Assembly (NCBI GenBank): GCA_001749745.1 | Contig: JWTM01000424.1 | Coordinates: forward strand, 1-64,000 | Direction: 5' to 3' | Source: Candidatus Marispirochaeta associata | GTDB taxonomy: Bacteria; Spirochaetota; Spirochaetia; JC444; Marispirochaetaceae | DNA length: 64,000 nucleotides | Shown here: piece by piece, positions 41,116 through 48,961 of the stretch | Layout of the letters: the number at the start of each line of letters is the position of its first letter | How positions within the stretch are numbered: the first letter of the stretch is position 1 | The notes under the pieces: generated by a model | Seen by the model: the letters and a program-made list of their open reading frames with translations, nothing else | What the model was told of the DNA's origin: nothing | The model's database searches: none | Made by a program: the position numbers and the translations under genes

Positions 41116-43805
41116 GGGGTCTCCGCAGCTTGATAATGGCCCTGGAAGAGCTTTTGCAGCTCGACCGCGCTGGGGATTTTTGCGTCGACGACGGAATCGG
41201 TCCTCACCGTCGGGATCTTCGCCCGTTCTCCGGCCTCGGCGCCCTGAGCATTGTTGGTGATCAGCAGGCAGTCCCGGGTAGGCAGTTCCGCTTGGGTCGC
41301 TCCGCTGAAGAGGGTCTCCGGGTCGGGGGGCATCTTGACCACCATCTCGTCGCTGGCCGCCAGGTCGACTGCGGTAAGCAGCGGATGTCCTTCGCTGCTT
41401 GCGCAGAGGATCCGGCGTATGCCGAGGCTGGCGGCGGTATCCAGCAGGGGCTTCAGTCCTTTGGCTTCAGTTTCCGACATATCCGGCAGATAGAGAAGGA
41501 GTCCCTTTAGTTCGGGAATGAGACTGCGAGAGGCGCTCTCTCCCGGCTTGAGCCGAATAATCTCGTACTCGTGACGCAGGATAATCTCCTTGCCCTCCAC
41601 AAGCTCGTAGCGCACCTCCCGATGACCCATGTTTACCGCAAGAAGGCTCTGTTGCAGCCGCAGTCGGAAGCTGAGGCTCGTGATCTCCTTAGGCAGATGG
41701 GGCTCGAACCAGGGCATGCTGCCTTCCATTCGCAGGCCGGCGAAACCGAAGACCACCGCCTGCCAGCTTCCGCCTGTGGCGGCCATGTGCAGGCCGTCCT
41801 TGACGTTGCCCTGGATGTTGTCGAGGTCGACGTTCAGATTGCGGGTGAAGAACTTCCAGGCCTCGTCCAGATGTCCCTGGCGGGCCGAGATAATCGCCTG
41901 CACCGGCGCTCCTAAGGAGGAGTCGAAGGTGGTGAGGGGAGTATAGTATTCATAGGCCCGTAGGTGTTCCCCGTCGGTCAGTTCCTCGGGCAAGAGGAAA
42001 GCCGCCATCAGCATGTCGGGCTGCTTGAGGACCCGGTGGCGATAGATTACCAGAGGGTGAAAATTCAGGAGCAGCGGGTACCGCTCCTTCGGGGTGCCCT
42101 CGAAATCCCAGGGGGTACGGTTGAGAAAGCCGTCGTCCTGGAGATGGATGCCGAGCTTGCGGTCGTAAGGGATGTGCATCTTCTCAGCCGCCTCGCGCCA
42201 CTCATCGACCTCCTCCGGTTGTAGTCCCAGATTGCCGCTGACGCCCTGGAGAACCTCAAAATGCTCCTCGGCCATCCAGAAATAGACCTCCGAAGCATAG
42301 CTTAAGTGGAAGCGGGCCATCATGTTGGTGTAGCAGTTATTGTTGACCAGCGCGGTGTACTCATCCGGACCGGTAACGCCGTTGATACAGAAGCGGCCGT
42401 CCATGTGCTCGTTGAAGAATCCGAGAGAGATCCAGGCCCGGGCGGTCTCGAAGAGAACTTCGGCCCCTTCGTCCAGAAGAAACTGGTAATCCCCGCTGAC
42501 AGCCACATACTGACGGATCCCATAGGCGATAGCGGCGTTGATATGGTACTGGGCGGTCCCGGCCAGGAAATAGGCCGAAGCCTCTTGGCCGTTAATCGTC
42601 CGCCACGGGAAGAGGGCGCCCCGCTCGGCCATCTCCCGGGCGCGGGCGCGGGCGGCGTCGAGCATCCGGTAGCGATGGGAGAGGATCTCCTTCGCCTGCT
42701 CGGGCTTGGTGAAGGCGAAGTAGGGCATGATGAAGATCTCCGTATCCCAGAAGAAGTGGCCCTCGTAGCCCTCGGAGGTCAGCCCCTTGGCGGGGACGCT
42801 GGCGTCGATAAGAAAACGGCCGGCCTGGTAGAGCTGAAAGAGGCTGTAGCGGAGCTTGCGCTGAACCTCGTCATTCCCCTCCACCTCCACATCGCCGATG
42901 CGCCAGAAGGAGTCGAGCTCCTCGATATGCTCCGCCAGGAGGGACTCGAATCCCCGGTCGGCAGTGGCGCGTAAGTCGCCCAGGAGTTGGACTAGGTCGA
43001 GCTCTGCCTCGGTTTTATAGAGCTTCAGATAGGCGAATTTCCGGAAGCGTACCGTCTCTCCCGCGGCGACCCGGAAGGCGGTGGCCGTCCCCGGACACTC
43101 GTCGTCGGGTAGGGCCACTAGCTCGAGAGCTTCCCGGTCGGCGGAATGGATTACCGCCGAGGCGGCGGTAATGCGGCTCAGTTTAGTGCGTTCCGCCAAG
43201 GCAACGGCATTGCCTTCCCTAACAAACTCGACGATCTCTTTGCTACGCTCGTCATGGGAGGAGACCCGGGGGTCGCCGAAGTCGATGCGGTTGGTGGTGG
43301 AGCCGTCCAGGAAGGATTCGAAGACCACCGAAGCCTCCCCGTCCACCGGCGTAACCGCCACCTCGATAGCGATCAGGTGGGGATCGGCCAGAGAGACGAA
43401 GCGGCGGCTCTCGTAACGGACCTTGTCTCCCGACGGGAGTCGCTGTTCCATTGTCCGCTGGAGAATCCCCTGCTTGAGGTCGAGTACCCGGCGATGGCTG
43501 GGGCAGCTCTCTTGATCTATCCCGAGGATAGTGCCGTTTACCCGGGTCTGTATCAGTTTCGGATTGGCGGTGTTTTGAATCGTCTGATGGAACTTGGCGA
43601 AACCGTAACCCCATTCGCCGTATTGAATGGGCCGCATTTCATAAAACCCATTAATGTAGGTCCCGGCGTGAAAGTTGTTTTCCCCCTCCTCAAGATCGCC
43701 CCGGCAGCCGATATAGCCGTTGCTTAGGGCAAAGATGGTCTCGTTTCCGGGAATTAGAGCGGGATCGAAATCTTTCTCTTCGAGAGTCCAGCCTACAGCA
43801 CTCAT
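41112..43805 (-). CDS. GH65 disaccharide phosphorylase with degenerate HAD tail
   Basis: An 897-residue protein. Residues 1 to about 755 are a complete glycoside hydrolase family 65 enzyme: N-terminal beta-sandwich (LSNGYIGCRGDLEEGENNFHAGTYINGFYE) and an (alpha/alpha)6 barrel with the catalytic acid in NGVTGPDEYTALVNNNCYT (Glu482). GH65 enzymes phosphorolyse alpha-glucosides such as maltose, kojibiose or trehalose. The linkage cannot be read. Residues about 763-885 resemble a beta-phosphoglucomutase-type HAD domain, but motif I lacks the nucleophile (LLLYLPD), so the tail looks inactive. Confidence 0.88.
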   Translation of the reverse strand: MSAVGWTLEEKDFDPALIPGNETIFALSNGYIGCRGDLEEGENNFHAGTYINGFYEMRPIQYGEWGYGFAKFHQTIQNTANPKLIQTRVNGTILGIDQESCPSHRRVLDLKQGILQRTMEQRLPSGDKVRYESRRFVSLADPHLIAIEVAVTPVDGEASVVFESFLDGSTTNRIDFGDPRVSSHDERSKEIVEFVREGNAVALAERTKLSRITAASAVIHSADREALELVALPDDECPGTATAFRVAAGETVRFRKFAYLKLYKTEAELDLVQLLGDLRATADRGFESLLAEHIEELDSFWRIGDVEVEGNDEVQRKLRYSLFQLYQAGRFLIDASVPAKGLTSEGYEGHFFWDTEIFIMPYFAFTKPEQAKEILSHRYRMLDAARARAREMAERGALFPWRTINGQEASAYFLAGTAQYHINAAIAYGIRQYVAVSGDYQFLLDEGAEVLFETARAWISLGFFNEHMDGRFCINGVTGPDEYTALVNNNCYTNMMARFHLSYASEVYFWMAEEHFEVLQGVSGNLGLQPEEVDEWREAAEKMHIPYDRKLGIHLQDDGFLNRTPWDFEGTPKERYPLLLNFHPLVIYRHRVLKQPDMLMAAFLLPEELTDGEHLRAYEYYTPLTTFDSSLGAPVQAIISARQGHLDEAWKFFTRNLNVDLDNIQGNVKDGLHMAATGGSWQAVVFGFAGLRMEGSMPWFEPHLPKEITSLSFRLRLQQSLLAVNMGHREVRYELVEGKEIILRHEYEIIRLKPGESASRSLIPELKGLLLYLPDMSETEAKGLKPLLDTAASLGIRRILCASSEGHPLLTAVDLAASDEMVVKMPPDPETLFSGATQAELPTRDCLLITNNAQGAEAGERAKIPTVRTDSVVDAKIPSAVELQKLFQGHYQAAETP

Positions 43806-43868
43806 GCGACCTCCTGGATCTTGGATCGGCGCCCTAAAAAGGGCGCTTCACTCAACCTTACTCATTAT

Positions 43869-43882
43869 TGGAAACGGTTACA
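43869..43882. promoter_or_regulatory. LacI-family operator upstream of the GH65 gene
   Basis: TGGAAACGGTTACA fits the LacI/GalR/CcpA-type consensus TGNAANCGNTTNCA at every fixed position. It lies between the Gfo/Idh and GH65 genes, about 64 bases before the GH65 start, so a LacI-type repressor encoded outside the window may control the phosphorylase gene. An internal promoter is implied but not obvious. Confidence 0.55.
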
Positions 43883-43897
43883 ACGGGGAGAGGGAAT

Positions 43898-44968
43898 CTA
43901 ATTCGATCCGGAATCCGCGGCGGCCTGCATTCGGAGGGTAATCTCCGCCGCCTTGAAAGCGTGTGCCTGACTCATGGCCGTCTCGGTGCCGTTTAGACAG
44001 TCGAGGATGAGCTCCCCGAAATAGGGGAAGCCCACTTGTCCGTGGACGGGAATGTGCTGTTCTCCTTCATGATTGACCAGAAAAACATGGTCGCCGGTCG
44101 TATCCGCGGCGACGTTGAGGTACTTACGCAGTTCGATGTACCCCTCGGTGCCGAGTACGAAGGTCCGGCCGTCGCCCCAGGTGGAAAGCCCGTCGGGGGT
44201 AAACCAGTCGACCCTGAGGAAGCAGGAGGCGCCGTTATTGCCCAGGAGATGGGCTTCGCCGAAATCCTCCAGTTCCGGGTATTCGGGATGATTATGATTC
44301 GCCACCCTCGCGCTGAGGATGTTGGCCTCTTCGGCGCCGGCGAAGTAGAGGAACTGTTCGATCTGGTGACTTCCGATGTCGTTCAGAATGCCGCCGTAAC
44401 GCTCTTTCTTGAAGAACCAGTCCGGACGTTTCTCCGCCTGGAGCCGGTGGGGTCCCATGCCGATTACTTGCAGAACCCGGCCGATTGCCCCTTCCTTGAT
44501 CAGTTTGCCGGCGTAGACGGCGGACTCGTTCTGGAGCCGTTCGGAGTAGCAGACCGCCCACTTCTTGCCGGTCCGGGAGACCGATTCCCGGGCGGCGTCG
44601 AGCTGGTCCAGGCTGGTAAAGGGGGCCTTGTCGCTGAAGTAATGTTTACCGGCGGCCTGGACCTTAAGGCCGATAGGTCCCCGGTCTGCGGGGACCGCCG
44701 CACTGGCGACCAGGTCGATCCGGGGATTCTCGAGTACTTCCTCTAAGGATGCGGCGCTTACGGCCTGGGGGAATTGTTGCCGGAACTCCGCGACCTTGGC
44801 CGGATCCGGATCGTAGACGGCGAGAATATCCGCCCCGGCGTCCACGAGCCCATGGCACATGCCGTAGATGTGACCGTGATCGAGGCCGACGGCGGCAAAG
44901 CCGAATCGGCCTGCTTCAATTACCTTCCGCTGTTTGCCCCGGGGGGCATAATTCATTCCGCTGCTCAT
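43898..44968 (-). CDS. Gfo/Idh/MocA-family oxidoreductase
   Basis: A 356-residue NAD(P)-dependent sugar oxidoreductase. The Rossmann N-terminus contains FGFAAVGLDHGHIYGMCHGLVDAGADILAVYDPDPAKV (about residues 22-58). GKHYFSDKAPFTSLDQLD matches the usual GKHVxxEKP region, but with Asp-Lys-Ala in place of Glu-Lys-Pro. The catalytic region holds GGILNDIGSHQIEQFLYF (Asp-x-x-x-His). It starts in an ATGA overlap with acpH and precedes the GH65 gene, so it may oxidise a sugar released by it. Confidence 0.87.
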   Translation of the reverse strand: MSSGMNYAPRGKQRKVIEAGRFGFAAVGLDHGHIYGMCHGLVDAGADILAVYDPDPAKVAEFRQQFPQAVSAASLEEVLENPRIDLVASAAVPADRGPIGLKVQAAGKHYFSDKAPFTSLDQLDAARESVSRTGKKWAVCYSERLQNESAVYAGKLIKEGAIGRVLQVIGMGPHRLQAEKRPDWFFKKERYGGILNDIGSHQIEQFLYFAGAEEANILSARVANHNHPEYPELEDFGEAHLLGNNGASCFLRVDWFTPDGLSTWGDGRTFVLGTEGYIELRKYLNVAADTTGDHVFLVNHEGEQHIPVHGQVGFPYFGELILDCLNGTETAMSQAHAFKAAEITLRMQAAADSGSN

Positions 44969-45540
44969 AGAAAACTCCCGATTGAAGCGGCGACATTGTT
45001 CAGTATCTCCGAGCCGCAATTAAGGATAGCATCCTCTTCCCGCCTGAGGAAGCGGTTTATCTCCTGCAGGGGAATCGGCCGCCGCGCTCGTCGGCTTAAG
45101 CGGTAGAAGGCGGTCTGCATTCCCTCGAGACTACGGTAGCTTTCAAACCAGTCCTCGGCGGTCAAAACGGTGGCGGTAAATAGAAAGCGAGCGGAGACAA
45201 GGCCCGCACCGCGGTCGAGGCTCAGGTAGACCCGCTCCTTGAAGGCCTCGAAATTCTCGTCGCTGAACTCCCTCCAGCGGGAGGCAAGAACATAGTCGAT
45301 CAAGAGATCGGCAATGACCCCGGGGTAGGGTAGATCCGCCCGATCGATGCAGCGGCATAGATCCTTGAATGCCGATTCGCCATCGGTGGCGACGTCGATC
45401 CTCTCGTGCAGGTCCAGCCCGAGTTGTATGTTCCGGGGAAGGGCGGCGGTATCGACCCGGCGTACAGAGTCCCCGGCCAGGTTCCCGATTAGAAGCTGCT
45501 CATCCCGCGGCGAGAGGTAGGCATGACCTAGGTAGTTCAT
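44965..45540 (-). CDS. acpH: acyl carrier protein phosphodiesterase (AcpH family)
   Basis: A 191-residue protein. The N-terminus MNYLGHAYLSPRDEQLLIGNLAGDSV and GLDLHERIDVATDG are typical of AcpH, which removes the phosphopantetheine arm of acyl carrier protein. His and Asp residues of the HD-like metal site are visible in LHERID and IADLLIDYVLA. The ATG complementary to 45538-45540 is the conserved start; the 34 upstream codons are rejected. Its pairing with a sugar gene cluster looks incidental. Confidence 0.83.
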   Translation of the reverse strand: MNYLGHAYLSPRDEQLLIGNLAGDSVRRVDTAALPRNIQLGLDLHERIDVATDGESAFKDLCRCIDRADLPYPGVIADLLIDYVLASRWREFSDENFEAFKERVYLSLDRGAGLVSARFLFTATVLTAEDWFESYRSLEGMQTAFYRLSRRARRPIPLQEINRFLRREEDAILNCGSEILNNVAASIGSFL

Positions 45541-45600
45541 GTGGGCATGATATAGCGGAGGCGGCCAGGCTGGCAACGCCGGAAGATGTTCAGTACCGGC

Positions 45601-45630
45601 TTGACGCTTCCTGATGACCTGGGATAGGCT
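45601..45630 (+). promoter_or_regulatory. candidate promoter of the ABC-F leader
   Basis: TTGACG (45601-45606) and TAGGCT (45625-45630) are 18 bases apart. This would start transcription near 45637 and give a leader of about 200 bases before the ABC-F start codon. Confidence 0.4.
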
Positions 45631-45662
45631 AAACCAACACATTGATTAGACCCGGAGTATAC

Positions 45663-45681
45663 GGAGCAGATGCGTAACTAA
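45663..45681 (+). CDS. three-codon upstream open reading frame in the ABC-F leader
   Basis: GGAG (45663-45666) precedes ATG-CGT-AAC-TAA (45670-45681), a minimal Met-Arg-Asn leader peptide. Its stop overlaps the 5' arm of the large leader stem, so a ribosome here would disturb that stem. Short leader peptides of this type are known upstream of some ABC-F resistance genes. That this one is translated is inference. Confidence 0.4.
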
Positions 45682-45738
45682 AGACTGACGAACAACTAAT
45701 TCTCACCGATGGAGAATGAGGTCGTCGTCCGTCTTTAG
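45678..45738 (+). ncRNA. leader stem-loop upstream of the ABC-F gene
   Basis: CTAAAGACTGACGA (45678-45691) pairs with TCGTCCGTCTTTAG (45725-45738) over 14 positions with one mismatch. An inner hairpin, ATTCTC/GAGAAT (45699-45704 with 45712-45717), sits inside. The structure lies directly after the small upstream frame and ahead of the terminator. Confidence 0.6.
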
Positions 45739-45774
45739 CAGCACCCCTCCGGATACTGGTTTCGAGTCCTAAGG

Positions 45775-45801
45775 CCGCGGAATCCGTCCGTGGTTTTTTT
45801 T
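45775..45801 (+). terminator. attenuator-type terminator in the ABC-F leader
   Basis: CCGCGG (45775-45780) and CCGTGG (45788-45793) pair with one G-U, followed by eight T residues, and lie before rather than after the gene. A competing pairing exists between CCTCCGGA (45747-45754) and TCCGGAGG (45805-45812), which would span the terminator. This looks like a transcription attenuator. Confidence 0.65.
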
Positions 45802-45838
45802 GTCTCCGGAGGTGCATCCAGCCGCCGAAGGAGGAACC

Positions 45839-47350
45839 ATGAGTCACATCGAAATACGCAATCTCACCTTCCATTACGGAATTCACGACCTGTTTAGCGG
45901 TCTGAACCTCGCACTGCATCCCGGCTGGACCGGCGTCGTCGGGTCAAACGGCAGCGGCAAGAGTACCCTGCTTGAGCTGATCGCCGGTACTCTGCAGCCT
46001 CTCTCGGGCGAGGTTTTCGGACCGCCGGGCTACTACTGTACTCAGGATGCGACGGCGGCGCCCGAGGTGCTGGAGGAGTTCTGTTTCGATTATCAGTCGT
46101 CCGCAGGAAGGTTGAAGAGTCTCCTGAGAATAAGGGAGGATTTTCCCTACCGTTGGAATGAGCTCAGCTTCGGCGAGCGGCGCCGGGCGCAGATAGGCTG
46201 TGCGCTGTGGAGCTCCCCGGAGGTCCTGCTCTTGGATGAACCGACAAACCACCTGGATGCCGAAGCCGGACAGTGGATCGCCGAGTCCTTGCTCGCCTAT
46301 CAGGGGATCGGCGTGCTGGTAAGTCATGACCGTCGATTACTCGAGCGGTTATGCGGAGCGACGCTCTTCCTGGACGGAGGGCGGGCGGAACTTATTCGCA
46401 GCGATTACGCCGCCGCCCGGCAAGAGCGGGCCAGGATGATCGAACAGCTCAATCGAGAACGCAGGACCCTTACCGAGGAGCTCGCCCGCCTCGAACGCAA
46501 TGCGGGGGCGCTCCGTTCAAACGCAAACAGCGCGGACCGAAAGCGATCGAAGCGGGGGCTCGCCCCGGGGGATAGCGACGGGCGATTCAAGAAAAACGTT
46601 GCCCGTTTGACCGGCAAGGATGCGGTGCAGGGGCGCTTGTTAAACCGTATGAGCGGCCGGATCGAACAGCTCATCGCCAAACGGAACGATATAGAGATCC
46701 GTCCCCAAACACAGGTCCGCTTCTGGTTTCATGATATCGACTCTCGAGCGGCCATGCGCCGGGATCTCTTGGCGGAGCTTGCGGCGGGACAAATAACGAT
46801 CGAGGGTTTGCAGATTTCCCATCCGCGTCTGGAGCTTCATCCGGGGGAGAGGGTCGGCATCGCCGGGCCCAACGGCAGCGGGAAAAGCACCCTGTTGCGT
46901 CGCCTTATCGGTAAATTCATTCCGGAGGAGCGGGCCTATCTTCCCCAGGAGCTGGACGATACCCTGCGCTCGGATCTGATCCGCCGCCTCGATCTGCTGG
47001 ATAACGAGCAGCGGGGACACGTATTCGCCATTATCCATGCCCTCGGTACCGATCCGGTCCGCTTAGGCGATTCCGCCGATTTGAGCGCCGGGGAGTTGAG
47101 AAAGCTCTGGCTGGCCCTGGAAACCCTCAGGAATCCGGCGGTACTGATCCTGGATGAGCCGGGGAATCATCTGGATCTCCCCTCTTTAGAGTCCTTCGAA
47201 GAGGCGCTTCTCGACTTTCCCGGGACGGTAGTGGCGGTGAGTCATGATCACCACTTCCTCGACTCTCTGGGCGGAACGCAGTGGATCCTGGAACGGGAAG
47301 GCGACGAGTCGAGGCTGAGGATCGAGGCTACCGGGACGGTAGAGATCTAA
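45839..47350 (+). CDS. ABC-F family ATPase (ribosome-associated)
   Basis: A 503-residue soluble protein with two ABC domains and no membrane segment. The first has Walker A GSNGSGKST, signature LSFGERRR and Walker B LLLDEPTNHLD. The second has GPNGSGKST, LSAGELRK and LILDEPGNHLD. A charged linker (about residues 190-255, with ERARMIEQLNRERRTLTEELARLERNAG) joins them, as in ABC-F factors that act in the ribosomal E site. Some family members give antibiotic resistance, and the attenuated leader favours an inducible protective role. The ATG at 45839 follows AAGGAGGA. Confidence 0.87.
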   Translation: MSHIEIRNLTFHYGIHDLFSGLNLALHPGWTGVVGSNGSGKSTLLELIAGTLQPLSGEVFGPPGYYCTQDATAAPEVLEEFCFDYQSSAGRLKSLLRIREDFPYRWNELSFGERRRAQIGCALWSSPEVLLLDEPTNHLDAEAGQWIAESLLAYQGIGVLVSHDRRLLERLCGATLFLDGGRAELIRSDYAAARQERARMIEQLNRERRTLTEELARLERNAGALRSNANSADRKRSKRGLAPGDSDGRFKKNVARLTGKDAVQGRLLNRMSGRIEQLIAKRNDIEIRPQTQVRFWFHDIDSRAAMRRDLLAELAAGQITIEGLQISHPRLELHPGERVGIAGPNGSGKSTLLRRLIGKFIPEERAYLPQELDDTLRSDLIRRLDLLDNEQRGHVFAIIHALGTDPVRLGDSADLSAGELRKLWLALETLRNPAVLILDEPGNHLDLPSLESFEEALLDFPGTVVAVSHDHHFLDSLGGTQWILEREGDESRLRIEATGTVEI

Positions 47351-47565
47351 AAGGCGGTAATAATCTGCTTGGCCCTATCTTGCTGACTCGGATAGAGATC
47401 TCCCGGTACGAAATCCCGTCCTTTGGCTTTGAAGACCATAAAACGGGCGCAGGTGCTATTGTCCCCCTGGCAGTACTTCTTCTTCATCATGCCGGCCAGG
47501 GCGGGCATACTCTCCATCTTGTCATGGAAAAAGGGACACTTGGGTAGACATTCGCATTCCGCCAT
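47347..47565 (-). CDS. small conserved cysteine-rich protein of unknown function
   Basis: A 72-residue cytoplasmic protein with Cys at positions 4, 6, 10, 32 and 39 (CECLPKC near the start and YCQGDNSTCARFMVFKA in the middle). The spacing suggests a metal or iron-sulfur site. I recall similar short proteins with CECxxKCPFF and ARYMVFKALG segments in anaerobes, but no function is established. Its stop overlaps the convergent ABC-F stop by four bases. Confidence 0.7.
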   Translation of the reverse strand: MAECECLPKCPFFHDKMESMPALAGMMKKKYCQGDNSTCARFMVFKAKGRDFVPGDLYPSQQDRAKQIITAF

Positions 47566-47631
47566 GGGAACACCTCCTCTACTTTTTCTGATGTAAGTAT
47601 AGAGGGTCTTTATTGAGAATGCAAATTATTT

Positions 47632-48948
47632 TTATATGCGGATATTCAATTCGGGAACCGCTTCAATCACGCTCTGAGTGTTGGCCCGGGCCAGCTTGCG
47701 GGCGATTAATTTGGAGAGGAAGATCCCGTAGTGGGGGTACTCCTTGACCACCGAGACGAAGGCCTTGCGGGAGATCTTGACCAGCTTGCCCCGGGACTCG
47801 GCTTTGACCTGGGCGCTGCGCTTGTTATTGAGCAGGAAGGACATCTCTCCCATGAAGATATCCGCCGGGCTGAGCTTGCCCACCTTGCTCCCGGCGTGGA
47901 AAACCCCGAAGTGTCCCGACGCAATATAGTAGAGGAAGTCGCTGGTCTCCCCCTCTTCGAAGATCACATCCCCGGGTTGTACGCTGAGCGTCTCCTCGTC
48001 GCTGAATCCCGCCGGCGTAGAGCGCTCGGCATCGGGTTGATGGGCAAACTCGAGACGGACCACGTTCCCCTTCTTGTTGTACGAGAGCCGCTTGGATATC
48101 TTGCGGGCCATCAAGATGCCCCGTCCGTTGACCGTCTCCGGTCCGCCGGCTTTCAGTTTCTGCTGCAGCGCCCCGACGTCGAAGCCCTCGCCCTGATCGC
48201 GGATAGTGAAAACCGTTGCATCCCCGTCGGTATCCCACTCGAACCGGACCCGTTTAGAGGCGATATCCTGATTGGTACATTTTTGCTGTATCAGCTCGAT
48301 GATGGAACCTCCGGAGAGGAGAAATTTCTCCTTCTCTTCCATGCTGATGCCGCAGTTGCCGTGCTCGATGCCGTTCAGGATCAGCTCCGAGAGGGCGATC
48401 TGCAACTGAGTGCGCTGATCCTGAGAGATAAAACCCCGCTGCAGCAGGTTGGTTGCGCCTAGACCGGCGAATACCTGTACCGAGAGGGGATCGTTATCGA
48501 TTAAAAAAGCCCCGGCGCTCTTCTTGACCAGCTTCTCGGTGATGTCCTGTTGAAAGATGATCTGCCAATTGTCCTCAATGATGTGAATAATCTTATGCAG
48601 GTGGGTCTTGATGCGGCCCTGTTCCAAGAAGGTCAGCACATTGATGTCCCGGAAATCCTCCAGCAGCTGTTCCTCGGTATTCTCCTTGCGGGAGTAGAGG
48701 GCGATGATGCCGAAGTTGTGCAGCCAGTTCTCCTTGCGGATCTTCTCTATGAGCGGCCCATGTTCGAGGGCGGGATCGCCTATGTTGAGGATGATGATCT
48801 CGGGAAGGTCGAAGTTGAGGAACTCCTCCACCTTTGCCTGGTCGGAGAAGGTTCGCAACAGGTGATGCTTGTCCCCTTCACTCTGAATCGCCTGCTGGAT
48901 ACTGAGATTCAGCTGCTGGTCGCTGCTTAGGACACCAATTAGACTCAT
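47632..48948 (-). CDS. signalling protein with receiver-like, RsbW-type HATPase and cNMP-binding domains
   Basis: A 438-residue cytoplasmic protein. Residues 1-120 are receiver-like (IIILNIGDPALE). About 150-305 form a HATPase_c_2 anti-sigma-type kinase fold with ALSELILNGIEHGN, TIRDQGEGFD and GRGILMARKIS. About 320-430 form a cyclic-nucleotide-binding domain (GDVIFEEGETSDFLYYIASG, then MGEMSFLLNNKRSAQV with the phosphate-binding Glu and Arg). The mix suggests cyclic nucleotide control of an anti-sigma or serine-kinase activity. No cognate sigma or antagonist gene is nearby. A class III cyclase is encoded 8 kb away. Confidence 0.8.
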   Translation of the reverse strand: MSLIGVLSSDQQLNLSIQQAIQSEGDKHHLLRTFSDQAKVEEFLNFDLPEIIILNIGDPALEHGPLIEKIRKENWLHNFGIIALYSRKENTEEQLLEDFRDINVLTFLEQGRIKTHLHKIIHIIEDNWQIIFQQDITEKLVKKSAGAFLIDNDPLSVQVFAGLGATNLLQRGFISQDQRTQLQIALSELILNGIEHGNCGISMEEKEKFLLSGGSIIELIQQKCTNQDIASKRVRFEWDTDGDATVFTIRDQGEGFDVGALQQKLKAGGPETVNGRGILMARKISKRLSYNKKGNVVRLEFAHQPDAERSTPAGFSDEETLSVQPGDVIFEEGETSDFLYYIASGHFGVFHAGSKVGKLSPADIFMGEMSFLLNNKRSAQVKAESRGKLVKISRKAFVSVVKEYPHYGIFLSKLIARKLARANTQSVIEAVPELNIRI

Positions 48949-48961
48949 AAAATGAAGAGTA

